From assembly GCA_001783715.1 (NCBI GenBank), contig MFNF01000011.1:1-47598 (forward strand): a DNA stretch of 47,598 nt. The letters run 5' to 3'. The notes under the pieces were generated by a model. It searched no databases and had not been told where the DNA came from. It worked only from the letters and a program-made list of their open reading frames with translations. The translations under genes were made by a program, and so were the position numbers. Position 1 is the stretch's first letter. Each line of letters opens with the position of its first letter. Below, piece by piece: positions 8,243 to 17,200 of this stretch. Source of the DNA: Candidatus Lambdaproteobacteria bacterium RIFOXYD2_FULL_56_26. GTDB lineage: Bacteria > SAR324 > XYD2-FULL-50-16.

Positions 8243-8539
8243 ATGAACCCCTTGACCGGCAAACAAAACGCTCACCTTAGGGCGTTGGGCCACCACCTAA
8301 AACCTCTGTTACAGCTGGGAAAAGCTGGGCTTTCCCCGGAATTCCTGCGCAAAACCGCTTCGGCGTTGGAACAACACGAATTGATCAAGGTCAAGCTGTT
8401 GCAAAACTGCCCTTTGGGCAAAGACGAAGCGGCAGAGGGGATCACCCAGGCCTTGGACTGCGCCTTGGCCCAAAGCATCGGCAAGACTCTGTTGCTGTAC
8501 AAGCCCAACCCCAAAGAACCGGTGATCGTCCTCCCCTAA
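8243..8539 (+). CDS. yhbY: YhbY-family CRM-domain ribosome assembly protein
   Basis: 98 residues, the whole length of a single CRS1-YhbY (CRM) RNA-binding domain. Signature residues are L-T-G-K-Q-N-AHLRALGHHLKP at the start, LGKAGLS in the middle and the late IGKTLLLYKPNP strand. The usual GxxG loop is present as LGKAG. In E. coli YhbY associates with pre-50S particles. I chose the ATG at 8243 because GGAG stands 7 bases upstream and the domain starts there; the frame is open further upstream but through tRNA-flanking sequence. A large stem-loop follows the gene (8556-8580). Confidence 0.9.
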   Translation: MNPLTGKQNAHLRALGHHLKPLLQLGKAGLSPEFLRKTASALEQHELIKVKLLQNCPLGKDEAAEGITQALDCALAQSIGKTLLLYKPNPKEPVIVLP

Positions 8540-8555
8540 AGTGCAGGCTCCACTT

Positions 8556-8580
8556 GGCTTGGCCGTATGAGGCCCAAGCC
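8556..8580 (+). terminator. Stem-loop downstream of yhbY
   Basis: GGCTTGGCC pairs with GGCCCAAGCC across a 6-base loop with one bulged base. It lies 17 bases after the yhbY stop and has no T-tract, so it may end or protect the mRNA but is not a textbook intrinsic terminator. Confidence 0.35.
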
Positions 8581-8651
8581 CCGGAGGCTCCCGACCCCAA
8601 CCTTGGGACTCCCAAACCGGGGACCTCTTTTCCCCTAACCTCTCCAAGGGC

Positions 8652-9173
8652 ATGAACTTTAAGGCTCATTTGACCGGCGGTGTCTTGGTCGGGTTCGGGT
8701 GTGTGGCGGGCGCTACCGCCTTGGGCTGGCTGCAACCGGAGCAAATGAACCTAGACCGGCCTTGGGGCGGTCCCGAAGGGGTCAAGGGCCTGTTGCTGTT
8801 TACCGCCACCTTGGCCATGAGCCTCTTTCCCGACCTGGACCAAGCTTCCAAACCCCAGCGTTGGTACTACCGGGCGGTGTTTGTGCTGTTGGTGGCCCTG
8901 TTTGTGGGCAAACAATTCCCGCTCTTTGCGGCAGTGACCTTTTTTTCCCTGCTGCCGCTGACCCACAAACACCGGGGCTGGACCCATTCCTGGGTGGCTC
9001 CTTTGGTGGTCTTTGGGTTCTGGTGGGGTTTTTTGGCCTTGCACCAACAAATCTCGGTCACCCCGGACTGGGGGGCTTTGGGCGGCAAGCTCCGGGCCGA
9101 CCTGCCCTACCTCGGTGCCGCTTGGCTCGGCCACAGCACCCATCTTTTGCTCGACCGGTTCAAGGCGGGGTAA
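8652..9173 (+). CDS. YdjM-like (DUF457) membrane-bound metal-dependent hydrolase
   Basis: 173 residues with about four hydrophobic helices. Conserved polar motifs match the YdjM/DUF457 family: HLTGG near the N-terminus, LFPDLD around 59-64, THKHRGWTHS around 103-112, and LGHSTHLLLD near the C-terminus. These His/Asp residues are the predicted metal ligands at the membrane face. The physiological substrate of the family is not established. A single gene between yhbY and the convergent tlyA. Confidence 0.82.
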   Translation: MNFKAHLTGGVLVGFGCVAGATALGWLQPEQMNLDRPWGGPEGVKGLLLFTATLAMSLFPDLDQASKPQRWYYRAVFVLLVALFVGKQFPLFAAVTFFSLLPLTHKHRGWTHSWVAPLVVFGFWWGFLALHQQISVTPDWGALGGKLRADLPYLGAAWLGHSTHLLLDRFKAG

Positions 9174-9183
9174 AGGCTGCCCC

Positions 9184-9939
9184 TCAAAGGGGCCTGCCGG
9201 TGCCGGTTTTTTTGAGCCACAGCAAAGCTTCAAGGTTGCCGGATTTTTTCCCTTCAATAGGGCTGTCCATTTCCCCTAAAACCCCAAAGCCCAGGCTCAA
9301 GGCCGCTGCTTTGACCTTGTTGATGCAGCCTTGGCGCACCTGAGGGTCGGTTACCAACCCGCCTTTTTCGATCTGCTCCCGGCCTGCCTCAAACTGCGGT
9401 TTGACCAGCACCACCGCCTCCCCGCCTTCGACCAACAACCCCCACAAAGGGGGCAGGATCAGTTCCAAGGAGATAAAGGAGACATCCACCACCGCCAGAT
9501 CCACAAAGCTGCCCAGGGTAGCCGGGGTGGCGTGCCGGAAGTTGGTTTTTTCCAAGCTCTTGACCCTCGGGTCTTGGCGCAACCGTTGGTCCAGCTGGTT
9601 GGTCCCGCCGTCCAGGGCAAACACAAATCCCGCCCCTCGTTGCAGGAGACAGTCGGTAAAGCCCCCGGTGCTGGCCCCCACGTCCAGGCACAGCTTGCCC
9701 CTCACCTCGACCCCAAAGCCGGCCAGCGCCGCTTCCAGCTTCAGCCCCCCTCGGCCTACAAAGGGCGGGTCCTCCCCCCGGAGCCGGATTTGGGCCAATT
9801 CGTCCACCAAGGTCCCGGCCTTTTCGACCGGTCGGTCGGCCACCAGCACCCGTCCGGCCATCAAGTAGGCCTGGGCCCGTTCCCGGCTAGGGGCAAGCCC
9901 TCGGGCCACCAGGAGTTTGTCGATTCGGCTTTTGGTCAT
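9184..9939 (-). CDS. tlyA: TlyA rRNA 2'-O-methyltransferase (hemolysin A family)
   Basis: 251 residues, the normal length. The N-terminus is an S4 RNA-binding domain (SRIDKLLVARGLAPSRERAQ), followed by a FtsJ-like SAM methyltransferase domain: GRGGLKLEAAL, then LDVGASTGGFTDCLLQRGA (SAM motif I), DVSFISLELILP and VKPQFEAGRE. TlyA methylates cytidine 2'-O positions of 16S and/or 23S rRNA. The ATG at 9939 begins the S4 domain. Transcribed divergently from the nucleotidyltransferase gene; its end lies 10 bases from that of the convergent membrane-protein gene. Confidence 0.93.
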   Translation of the reverse strand: MTKSRIDKLLVARGLAPSRERAQAYLMAGRVLVADRPVEKAGTLVDELAQIRLRGEDPPFVGRGGLKLEAALAGFGVEVRGKLCLDVGASTGGFTDCLLQRGAGFVFALDGGTNQLDQRLRQDPRVKSLEKTNFRHATPATLGSFVDLAVVDVSFISLELILPPLWGLLVEGGEAVVLVKPQFEAGREQIEKGGLVTDPQVRQGCINKVKAAALSLGFGVLGEMDSPIEGKKSGNLEALLWLKKTGTGRPL

Positions 9940-9966
9940 GGTCCATTTGGGGGGTTACAGGGGCCG

Positions 9967-9984
9967 GGGGATTTTGTTATCCCC
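9967..9984. repeat. Hairpin between divergent tlyA and the nucleotidyltransferase gene
   Basis: GGGGAT and ATCCCC are perfect inverted copies around a TTTGTT loop in the 93-base divergent gap. It could be a leader hairpin for either gene or an operator. Confidence 0.35.
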
Positions 9985-10032
9985 TAAGGGACAAGGACAG
10001 CCTAAAACGATCCGACCAGACCCACAAGCCCC

Positions 10033-11241
10033 ATGATCCAAGAAATCTATTCCCAACTGGCACCGGAGAAACGACGGTGGGTCGAGCAGGTGATCGGGAC
10101 CTACCAGAAAGCGGGACACCAGTGTTACTTGGTGGGCGGATCGGTACGGGACCTGGGTCTAGGCCTATTGCCCCAGGACTTTGACTTTGCCACCAACGCC
10201 CCCTTGGAGGCGAGTTTCAAGCTTTTCCCCAAGGTGATCCCCACCGGGGTGGCCCACGGCACCGTTACCTTGCTTTTGGGTGGCATGACCTTTGAGGTCA
10301 CCCGTTACCGGCTGGATGTCCAGACCGATGGTCGGCATGCCGAGGTCCGGTTTGCCCAGACTTTGGAGGAAGACTTGGGCCGGCGGGACCTGCGGATCAA
10401 CGCCATTGCCTTTGAGCCACTTACGGGCCAAGTGATTGACCCGGAGGGGGGGCTAAAGGATTTGGCCGAGCGGATGATTCGTTTTGTCGGTCCGGCGGCA
10501 GAGCGGATTCGGGAGGACCACCTGCGGGCCTTACGGTATTTGCGGATGATCGCCAAGTTGGCCCCCTACGGCTTTGGTTATGAGCCCGACGAACTGGCAG
10601 CGGTGCTGCAAAGCTTTGACCCCAAGGTGCTTTCCTTGGAGCGGATTTACGACGAACTGGGCAAGATGAAGGCCTTGCCCCAATTGGACCCCCACTTTTT
10701 GGTGCAACAGCTCTCGGCGCTACAAATTTTTGCCCCCCGGCTCAGCCCCCAAAGCCACCCTTTGGCGATCGAGTTGTTGTTGACCTTTGGGGACCGGACC
10801 GCCCTGGGGGCCTTAGTTTCATGGGAGCGGGGGGCCAATCGGGCCGAGGAGGACCTACGGTTGACCCGCCGGGAAAAACGGCTGATCCAACTTTTGCTTA
10901 CCCGTTGGGGGGAGCCCTTGGAAAGCGACCTGGACCTCAAGGCCTTCCTCTCCCCCTGTCAGCCCGAAGACCGAGAGGAACTGGCCCAACTGGCCCAGCG
11001 CCTTTGGGGAGCTAGGGGCATAGACCGGGTAAAACTTTGGGAAAAGGCCCTAGTCCCGCTTCAGGTTTCCGACCTAAAAATTTCCGCCAATGGGCTGGCA
11101 GAGCTGGGGTTCCATGGCAAGGCGTTGGGGGAAATCCAAAAATTTCTGCTCACCCAAGTCTGGGCCGACCCCAGCCAAAATCAGCCGGAAAAGCTTGTCC
11201 GGTTGGCCCTGAACCAACGGGAGGAAAACCTCCTTAAATGA
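10033..11241 (+). CDS. Class II CCA-adding enzyme / poly(A) polymerase family
   Basis: 402 residues. The N-terminal nucleotidyltransferase domain shows LVGGSVRDLGLG and then DFDFAT, whose two Asp residues are the catalytic metal ligands. Next come RRDLRINAIAFEP and the RIREDHLRALRYLRM motif of the base-recognition neck. The length and the plain helical C-terminus without an HD domain fit bacterial class II tRNA CCA-adding enzymes or the related PcnB poly(A) polymerases, and the two are hard to tell apart by eye. The nearby tRNA encodes its own CCA, so a repair role would suit a CCA enzyme here. Confidence 0.9.
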   Translation: MIQEIYSQLAPEKRRWVEQVIGTYQKAGHQCYLVGGSVRDLGLGLLPQDFDFATNAPLEASFKLFPKVIPTGVAHGTVTLLLGGMTFEVTRYRLDVQTDGRHAEVRFAQTLEEDLGRRDLRINAIAFEPLTGQVIDPEGGLKDLAERMIRFVGPAAERIREDHLRALRYLRMIAKLAPYGFGYEPDELAAVLQSFDPKVLSLERIYDELGKMKALPQLDPHFLVQQLSALQIFAPRLSPQSHPLAIELLLTFGDRTALGALVSWERGANRAEEDLRLTRREKRLIQLLLTRWGEPLESDLDLKAFLSPCQPEDREELAQLAQRLWGARGIDRVKLWEKALVPLQVSDLKISANGLAELGFHGKALGEIQKFLLTQVWADPSQNQPEKLVRLALNQREENLLK

Positions 11242-11319
11242 GCAGACCAAAGAATCTTGTGCTTTTGTCGGCCAACTGGTAGGTTTGGCCCGTTGCAACA
11301 ACTTTTTCCAGACCTAACG

Positions 11320-11946
11320 ATGCTCCAGGAACTGCGCCAAGCCTCCAACAGCTATGTCTCCATCGCCAACCATTACGACCAGTTGGTGGAAGAGTGTGCC
11401 TCCTTGGAGTTCATCGCCATCAACGCCGGGATTGCCTCCAAGCAGGCTAACAACGACTCGTTCATGAAGCTCAGTTCCGAGATTCAGATCATGTCGGCCA
11501 ACGTGACCGAATCGGCCCACCTGGGCCGGGCCACCGCCTTCACCTGCCTGGACGCTACCGCCCAAAGTTTTGGCCAACTGCTCACCATGATGCGCTTTTA
11601 CGGCCTTTTTGAAACCGCCTACGCCGAACAGGCCAAACTGGGCCAATGGGTGGACTTGGTCCGGGTGGGGATCGAACAGTACGACATCAGCGGCCTCAAG
11701 AAGGCGACCTCCCAAATGGCCCGCTCCCTGGGCAACCTCATCGCTCTGGTCAACATCGGCAAAACCATGGCCATTGGCGGTAAGATCAAGGCGGTGTACA
11801 TCGCTGGGTCGGAGGAAAAGTTTCGGATCATCACCGAAACCATGCAGGAGTCCATTGACCGACTCTTTGAACTGCTGGAAAAAATCAACATTGAATTTGG
11901 CATCATCCAGAATCTGTTTTCCAACATGACCAGCGAGGAAGTCTAG
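11320..11946 (+). CDS. Chemoreceptor-hairpin-like helical protein paired with ODP genes
   Basis: 209 residues from the ATG at 11320; a frame to 11257 exists but starts with TTG and adds an unconvincing leader. It is helical throughout with no membrane segment. The stretch EFIAINAGIASKQAN ... FMKLSSEIQIMSANV recalls the signalling hairpin of methyl-accepting proteins (IALNAAIEAARAGE...FAVVAEEIR), though the match is loose. It stands directly upstream (3 bases) of two oxygen-binding-type diiron proteins, which in other bacteria feed redox signals into chemotaxis receptors. I infer a receptor-like or scaffold partner for them. No family name can be given. Confidence 0.7.
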   Translation: MLQELRQASNSYVSIANHYDQLVEECASLEFIAINAGIASKQANNDSFMKLSSEIQIMSANVTESAHLGRATAFTCLDATAQSFGQLLTMMRFYGLFETAYAEQAKLGQWVDLVRVGIEQYDISGLKKATSQMARSLGNLIALVNIGKTMAIGGKIKAVYIAGSEEKFRIITETMQESIDRLFELLEKINIEFGIIQNLFSNMTSEEV

Positions 11947-11949
11947 GGC

Positions 11950-12705
11950 ATGAAAAAACATCACCTGCTGTACGAAAAAGGGGAGGCCCGCTGGACAGTT
12001 CTGTACAAGGACCCGGCCAAAAAGGCGGATGTTTTGGACTCCAACGAATACCTGATCAGCTACGGCGACCGGCACCTGCTGCTCGACCCGGGCGGGTTCA
12101 CCATCTTCCCGGCGGTCTTTTCCACCTTGGTCCAGTTGATCGACCCGATGAAGGTGGAGGCGATCTTCGCCAGCCACCAGGACCCGGACATCGCCAGCTC
12201 CCTGACCTTGTGGCAAAAGATCAACCCGGAGCTCAAGTGTTATGTCTCATGGCTCTGGAAGAGTTTTGTGCCCCACTTTGGCGGAACCGAAGAGACCTTT
12301 ATTGCCATTGAAGACCGTGGGCAGACCATCGAGCTGGGGGAATACCGGCTCCAAGCCATCCCGGCCCACCATTGCCACTCGGCGGGCAACTTCCACCTCT
12401 ACGACCCGCAATCCAAGATCTACTTCTCCGGGGACGTAGGGTCCGCCTTGTTGCCTGACGACCAAAGGCACCTGTTTGTGGAAGACTTCGAGTCCCACAT
12501 GCCGGCCATCGAATACTTCCACCGCCGCTGGTTTGGCTCCAACGAACACAAAAACGCCTGGGTGGACCGAGCCTTGGAGCTGGACATCCAACTGCTTTGC
12601 CCCCAGCATGGTTCGATCTACCAAGGGGAACAGGTGGGCCAGTTTCTCAGTTGGCTGAGGAACCTCAACGTGGGGACGACTTCCAACAAGGGGCACATGC
12701 CATGA
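11950..12705 (+). CDS. ODP-type diiron metallo-beta-lactamase-fold protein, copy 1
   Basis: 251 residues with a metallo-beta-lactamase fold related to flavodiiron proteins but with no flavodoxin domain. Where flavodiiron proteins have HxExDH, this protein has H76-Q-D78-P-D80 followed by Ile. The other predicted ligands are H149 (GNFHLYD), D162 (SGDVG) and H220 (CPQH). Replacing the last His of the motif is the kind of change seen in oxygen-binding diiron proteins (ODP) that act as Fe/O2 sensors in bacterial chemotaxis, so I call it a sensor-like ODP rather than a hydrolase. It starts 3 bases after the helical protein and overlaps the second copy by ATGA. Confidence 0.82.
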   Translation: MKKHHLLYEKGEARWTVLYKDPAKKADVLDSNEYLISYGDRHLLLDPGGFTIFPAVFSTLVQLIDPMKVEAIFASHQDPDIASSLTLWQKINPELKCYVSWLWKSFVPHFGGTEETFIAIEDRGQTIELGEYRLQAIPAHHCHSAGNFHLYDPQSKIYFSGDVGSALLPDDQRHLFVEDFESHMPAIEYFHRRWFGSNEHKNAWVDRALELDIQLLCPQHGSIYQGEQVGQFLSWLRNLNVGTTSNKGHMP

Positions 12706-13442
12706 AGAAGTTTCAGGCCTTTTACGAAAAAGGCGAGCACAAGTGGTTTTGTCTGTACAAGGACCTGGCCCGTGGCAAGCACCTGATCGGCACCAAGGAG
12801 TATCTGATCCAAAACGGGGAAAAGGTTTTGCTCACCGATCCGGGTGGAACCGAGGTCTTTCCTGAAATCGTGGCGGCGATTGCCGAAATTTCCGATTTCG
12901 AGAAGATCGACCGGGTCTTCTGTTCCCACCAGGACCCGGATATCTTCAGCGCCATTGCCCTTTGGCTGCAGATCAAGCCAGAGTTAAAGGTCTATGTTTC
13001 CAAGATTTGGCTGGGTTTTATGCTGCACTTTGCCGGAACCAAGGCCACCTTTGAGCTGATGTCCGACGAAGGTGCCGTGATCAACCTGGGGGGGCTCAAC
13101 CTCCAGGCGATTCCCGCCCACTTTATGCACAGCTCGGGAAACTTCCACCTCTACGATCCGGCGGCCAAGATTCTGTTCTCCGGCGACACCGGAGCGGCGA
13201 TCATCCCGGTGGACCAGGACGATTTGTTTGTCCGGGACTTTGACAAACACCTGCCTTTGATCGAAGGGTTCCACCGCCGTTGGTTCGGTTCAAACGAACA
13301 CAAAAACCAATGGTGCGAACGGGTCTCGACCCTGGAAATCGACATGCTCTGCCCCCAGCACGGTTTGATCTACCAGGGCGCAGACGTGCCCAGGTTCATC
13401 GACTGGCTGCACAACCTGAAGGTTGGGGTGATCAACTACTGA
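12702..13442 (+). CDS. ODP-type diiron metallo-beta-lactamase-fold protein, copy 2
   Basis: 246 residues and collinear with copy 1 over the whole length. It keeps H76-Q-D78-P-D80, H149, D162 and H220, the shared FHRRWFGSNEHKN stretch and CPQHG. The two differ mainly in the loops around 105-125 and after 165. I chose the ATG at 12702 because it overlaps the previous stop (ATGA) and aligns with the start of copy 1. Tandem duplication suggests a heterodimer or two sensors with different affinity. Assignment as an oxygen/iron-binding ODP is inferred from the degenerate metal motif and from the neighbours. Confidence 0.82.
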   Translation: MKKFQAFYEKGEHKWFCLYKDLARGKHLIGTKEYLIQNGEKVLLTDPGGTEVFPEIVAAIAEISDFEKIDRVFCSHQDPDIFSAIALWLQIKPELKVYVSKIWLGFMLHFAGTKATFELMSDEGAVINLGGLNLQAIPAHFMHSSGNFHLYDPAAKILFSGDTGAAIIPVDQDDLFVRDFDKHLPLIEGFHRRWFGSNEHKNQWCERVSTLEIDMLCPQHGLIYQGADVPRFIDWLHNLKVGVINY

Positions 13443-13446
13443 CCGC

Positions 13447-14160
13447 TCACTGGCCCAAAGACTCTGCCTGGGCCTTTTTCCAGGCGGTGACGGCGGCCAG
13501 AGAGATGGCCCCCGAGTAGTCCCGCTGGGCCTTTGGGTACCGGTGGGCGAGCCCGACGGGGCAACCAAGCCGAGAGAGACAACCCTTGGCGCAAGGGGAT
13601 TGCTCCTGGGTCCGGTAAGTTATGCAGTCTTCCAACCCGAAAGGGGATTCCCACCGAGGCGCTTGGGCCGGGCAGCAGTCCAGACAAGGCCGATCGGAGC
13701 AAGACAGGCAAGGATTTTCCCCCAACTCGGGGCTCAACCGAGGCAAGGGAGTAGAGGTCCAAAGCAAGGCTCGGATAGCGGTCCAAAGTCCGAACTCGGG
13801 ATGGATGGTGATGCCCAACGGGCTGGAGTAACCGAACCGGGCGAACAAGGCCAGGGCCACCAAAGGCCGGGGCCGAGCCTGACCGGGGAACAGCGGCACC
13901 AAGTCCTTGAGGCCCCTGGCCTGTGCTGCTTCGGTAGTCCAAAGTTTGGAAAGAAAATCGATCGGCTGCGCTTCTTGGGGCCAGGACTCTTGGGCGACCT
14001 GCCAAAACTTCGCCCCTCCCATCCCAAAAAGCAGCAACGTCCCGCCCGCCGGGAGATCGGCAAAGGCCGGGGCCAGTTCGGGCGGCAATTGGGCACAGGG
14101 GAACTGGGCCTGCAAGTTGATTCCACGGTCCGCCAGCGGACCGAACCCGAGTTGGGTCAT
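13447..14160 (-). CDS. QueG-like C-terminal-domain Fe-S protein
   Basis: 237 residues. The middle (LGITIHPEFGLWTAIRALL) and the following Cys cluster (PCLSCSDRPCLDCCP) resemble the second half of epoxyqueuosine reductase QueG and its relatives. Further cysteines follow (DCITYR, SPCAKGCLSRLGC). The spacing could hold one or two [4Fe-4S] clusters. The protein is too short to be QueG and lacks an evident cobalamin-binding N-terminal half, so a different redox role is likely. It converges with the second ODP gene (4-base gap). GAGG precedes the ATG at 14160 by about 7 bases. Confidence 0.65.
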   Translation of the reverse strand: MTQLGFGPLADRGINLQAQFPCAQLPPELAPAFADLPAGGTLLLFGMGGAKFWQVAQESWPQEAQPIDFLSKLWTTEAAQARGLKDLVPLFPGQARPRPLVALALFARFGYSSPLGITIHPEFGLWTAIRALLWTSTPLPRLSPELGENPCLSCSDRPCLDCCPAQAPRWESPFGLEDCITYRTQEQSPCAKGCLSRLGCPVGLAHRYPKAQRDYSGAISLAAVTAWKKAQAESLGQ

Positions 14161-14272
14161 GGGGGACCTCGAGGGAAGAGCGTTTGAAGAAAAAAAAGGA
14201 CTGTTTACCCTTGGTGTTGGAATTGTGGCCCAAACCTTAGGTTCCGGTCAAACCAGAAACCCTTGAAGGCCC

Positions 14273-17200
14273 ATGTCCGAACTCAAGCGCACCAGCCTCA
14301 GGCACCAGCTCCTGGTTTCCCACCTCAGTCTGGCGGGACTGGGGGTAGCCCTGTTGATGGTCACCTTGATGACCACCATCTGGCTGCGCAGTTCCACCCA
14401 CAAATTGGCCCTGATCAGCCAGCCCCGGATGGAGGCCTTGGACCACATCGACCGGGGCATCTACCAAAGCGCTGCCAACCTGCAAAACTACATCGCCGAC
14501 CCAAAACACCAATTCCGGGTGGACCGCAATCAGGTCTGGCGGAACATGGTTTTCCCGGCGTTGCAGCAGCTCCAGGAACTGACCGGCAACCATGACCCCA
14601 GGATCGTCCCGCGGCTGGAGCGGCTGGTTGAGCTGTTGGCCAAGCTGCACAGCCTGCAGGCCCAGATCGAGGACCTCGCCCACCGGCCCGAAAACCGGCC
14701 CGCCCAAATGGGTTACGATGCCAATGGGCTGGCTTGGGTAGAAAAAATCTCCCGCCGGGCCGGCGAACTGGCGACCCAAGAAAGGCGCTCGGGCCGAACC
14801 GAGCTGGCCCGTCAGCTGAATCTCTTTTACCATGATTTTGAAAAGATCCACCTGCGGATGCAGGCTTTCCTAGAGCAAGGGAGGCCCCAACAAGCCAAGG
14901 AGATCGACCAAAACTTTGTCCAGGCAACCGTCTTGTTGTCCCAAGCCACCAAGATGGGCAACCCCGCCTTGGCAGCCCAGCTGGAGACCTTGGCCTTGGA
15001 CCTGGACCGGTACCTGGAGGTTTGCCAAGAGGTCATGCAGGAACGGCAACGGATCACCTGGGACCAGACAAGGTACCTCCAGGAATTCCACCTCCGACCC
15101 CTCCAGGTGGACCTGACCGCCGAAATTGCCGCTTTGGACCAGATCCTGGCCGATGAGATCCAGGCGGACGCAGCCGAAGGGACCTTGGTTTCCACCGCCT
15201 CTTTGGTGCTGACCTCCCTGTTGATCCTGGTGATGGTGGTTGGGGCGGTGGTGATTTCGTTGCGCCGTTCCGCAGCCATCACCAAACCCCTCTTGGGGCT
15301 GGCCAAGGCCTCCAAGGCCTTTTCCAACGGAGAATTGGGCGGCGACATTGTCGTTGAAAGCAACGACGAACTGGGCGACCTGACCCAGACCTTCAACCAG
15401 ATGAAAAACAGTCTGGTTGAATCCTATGGCCGGTACCGGGCCATCGTGGACTCGGCGGTGGACGGGATCGTCACCCTCGACCCGCAGGGGACCATCGAAT
15501 CCTTCAACAAGGCGGCCGAGCGGATCTTTGGTTATCAGGAATCCGAGGTGCTGGGGAAAAACGTCTCCCTGTTGATGCCCCAATCCGAGGCAGATTTCCA
15601 TGACGAAAACCTGCTCAACTACCTCAAAACCGGTCAAAAAATGACGCTCGGCAAAGGGCGAGAGGTGAACATCCTGCACAAAAGCGGGGAACTTCGCCCG
15701 GCCTACATCGCCATCAGCGAAACCCGCTTTGGGGAGGAGATGATTTTCACCGGGCTGATCAGGGACATCCGGGAACAAAAGGCGATGGAGCAAAACCTCA
15801 TCCAAACCAAAGAAGAAGCCCAGGTGGCCAACAAACTGAAGTCCAGCTTTTTGGCCAACATCAGCCATGAGATTCGGACCCCGATGAACGGGATCCTGGG
15901 CATGACCGAACTGGCCCTTGAGACCGACCTGATGCCCAACCAAAAGCGGTACATCCAGGCGGCCAACGGGGGAGCCAAGGCCCTCTTGAAGCTGCTCAAC
16001 GACATCCTGGACCTTTCCAAAATGGAGGGGTCCCACATGGAATTGGAGTCCTTGGACTTCAGCCTAGAAAGGCTGCTTGAGGACACCATGGAGACCCTTT
16101 CCCTGGATGCCCAAAAGAAGGGGCTGGATTTTATCTTGAGCATCGATCCTTTGGTCCCCTCCCAGATCAATGGCGACCCGACCCGTATCCGGCAGATCCT
16201 GGTTAACCTGATCGGCAACGCCATTAAGTTTACCCACGAGGGGGAAGTGGTGATCCGCCTGAGTCTCAAGGAAAAAAATGAGAACAACCTGACCTTGTTT
16301 TTTAACATCAAGGACACCGGTATTGGCATCCCCCAAGACCGCATCGCTCGGGTCTTTGAATCCTTCACCCAGACCGACGGTTCCACAACCCGCAAATACG
16401 GCGGCACTGGCCTGGGTACCACCATCGCCAAACAGTTGGTTGAATTGATGGGTGGCACCATTTGGATCGAAAGCGTGGTGGGCAAGGGCACCCAGTTCCT
16501 CTTCACCCTCAAGGTCAAGGAAATCGAAGGCCAAGTCCCGGTTCAGGTCACACAGGTGCAGGACCTTTCGATCCGGCAGGTTTTGGTGATCGACGACAAC
16601 CCCAGCAACCTCACCAACTTTCGGGACATCCTGGGCAGCTGGAACCTGATTCCCAGCCTTGCCGACGGGGCTTCAGCGGCAAGGGCGGTGCTGGAGCGCC
16701 GGACTCAGCCCTTCGACCTGCTGGTGGTGGACGTACAAATGCCCGAGACCGACGGGATCACCTTGGTCCGGGAGATCAAAACCAACCCGCTGCACCGCTT
16801 CACCCCGGTCATCTTTTTGTTTTCCTTCATCACCCCACAGCACCAAGCGGCTTTGGCCAACCTGGGGGAACCGCTCTTTTTGTTCAAGCCGGTCAAACGA
16901 GAGGAACTCAAAGAGCGGTTGTTCGAGGCGGACCAAAGGGTCAACCCGGTGGCTTTTTTGCCCCAACCAACAACCGACCAAAACCGGGTCCGCAACTTTG
17001 CCCTTTGCCGCAAGGTCTTGGTCGCCGAAGACGACGGCACCAACCGCCTGCTCATGCAAACCCGGCTCAAGTCCAAAAAGATGCAGGTCAGCTTGGCCAA
17101 AAACGGTCTTGAGGCCGTGGAGCTTTACCAAAAACGGGACTTCGACTTGGTCTTGATGGACCTGCAAATGCCCGAGATGGACGGATTTGAAGCCGCCCGG

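Noticed and set aside
11950-13442. Beta-lactamase or ordinary metallo-hydrolase pair
   Set aside because: The HxHxDH motif is replaced by HQDPD with Ile after it in both copies. The flavodiiron-like ligand set and the neighbours favour oxygen/iron binding.
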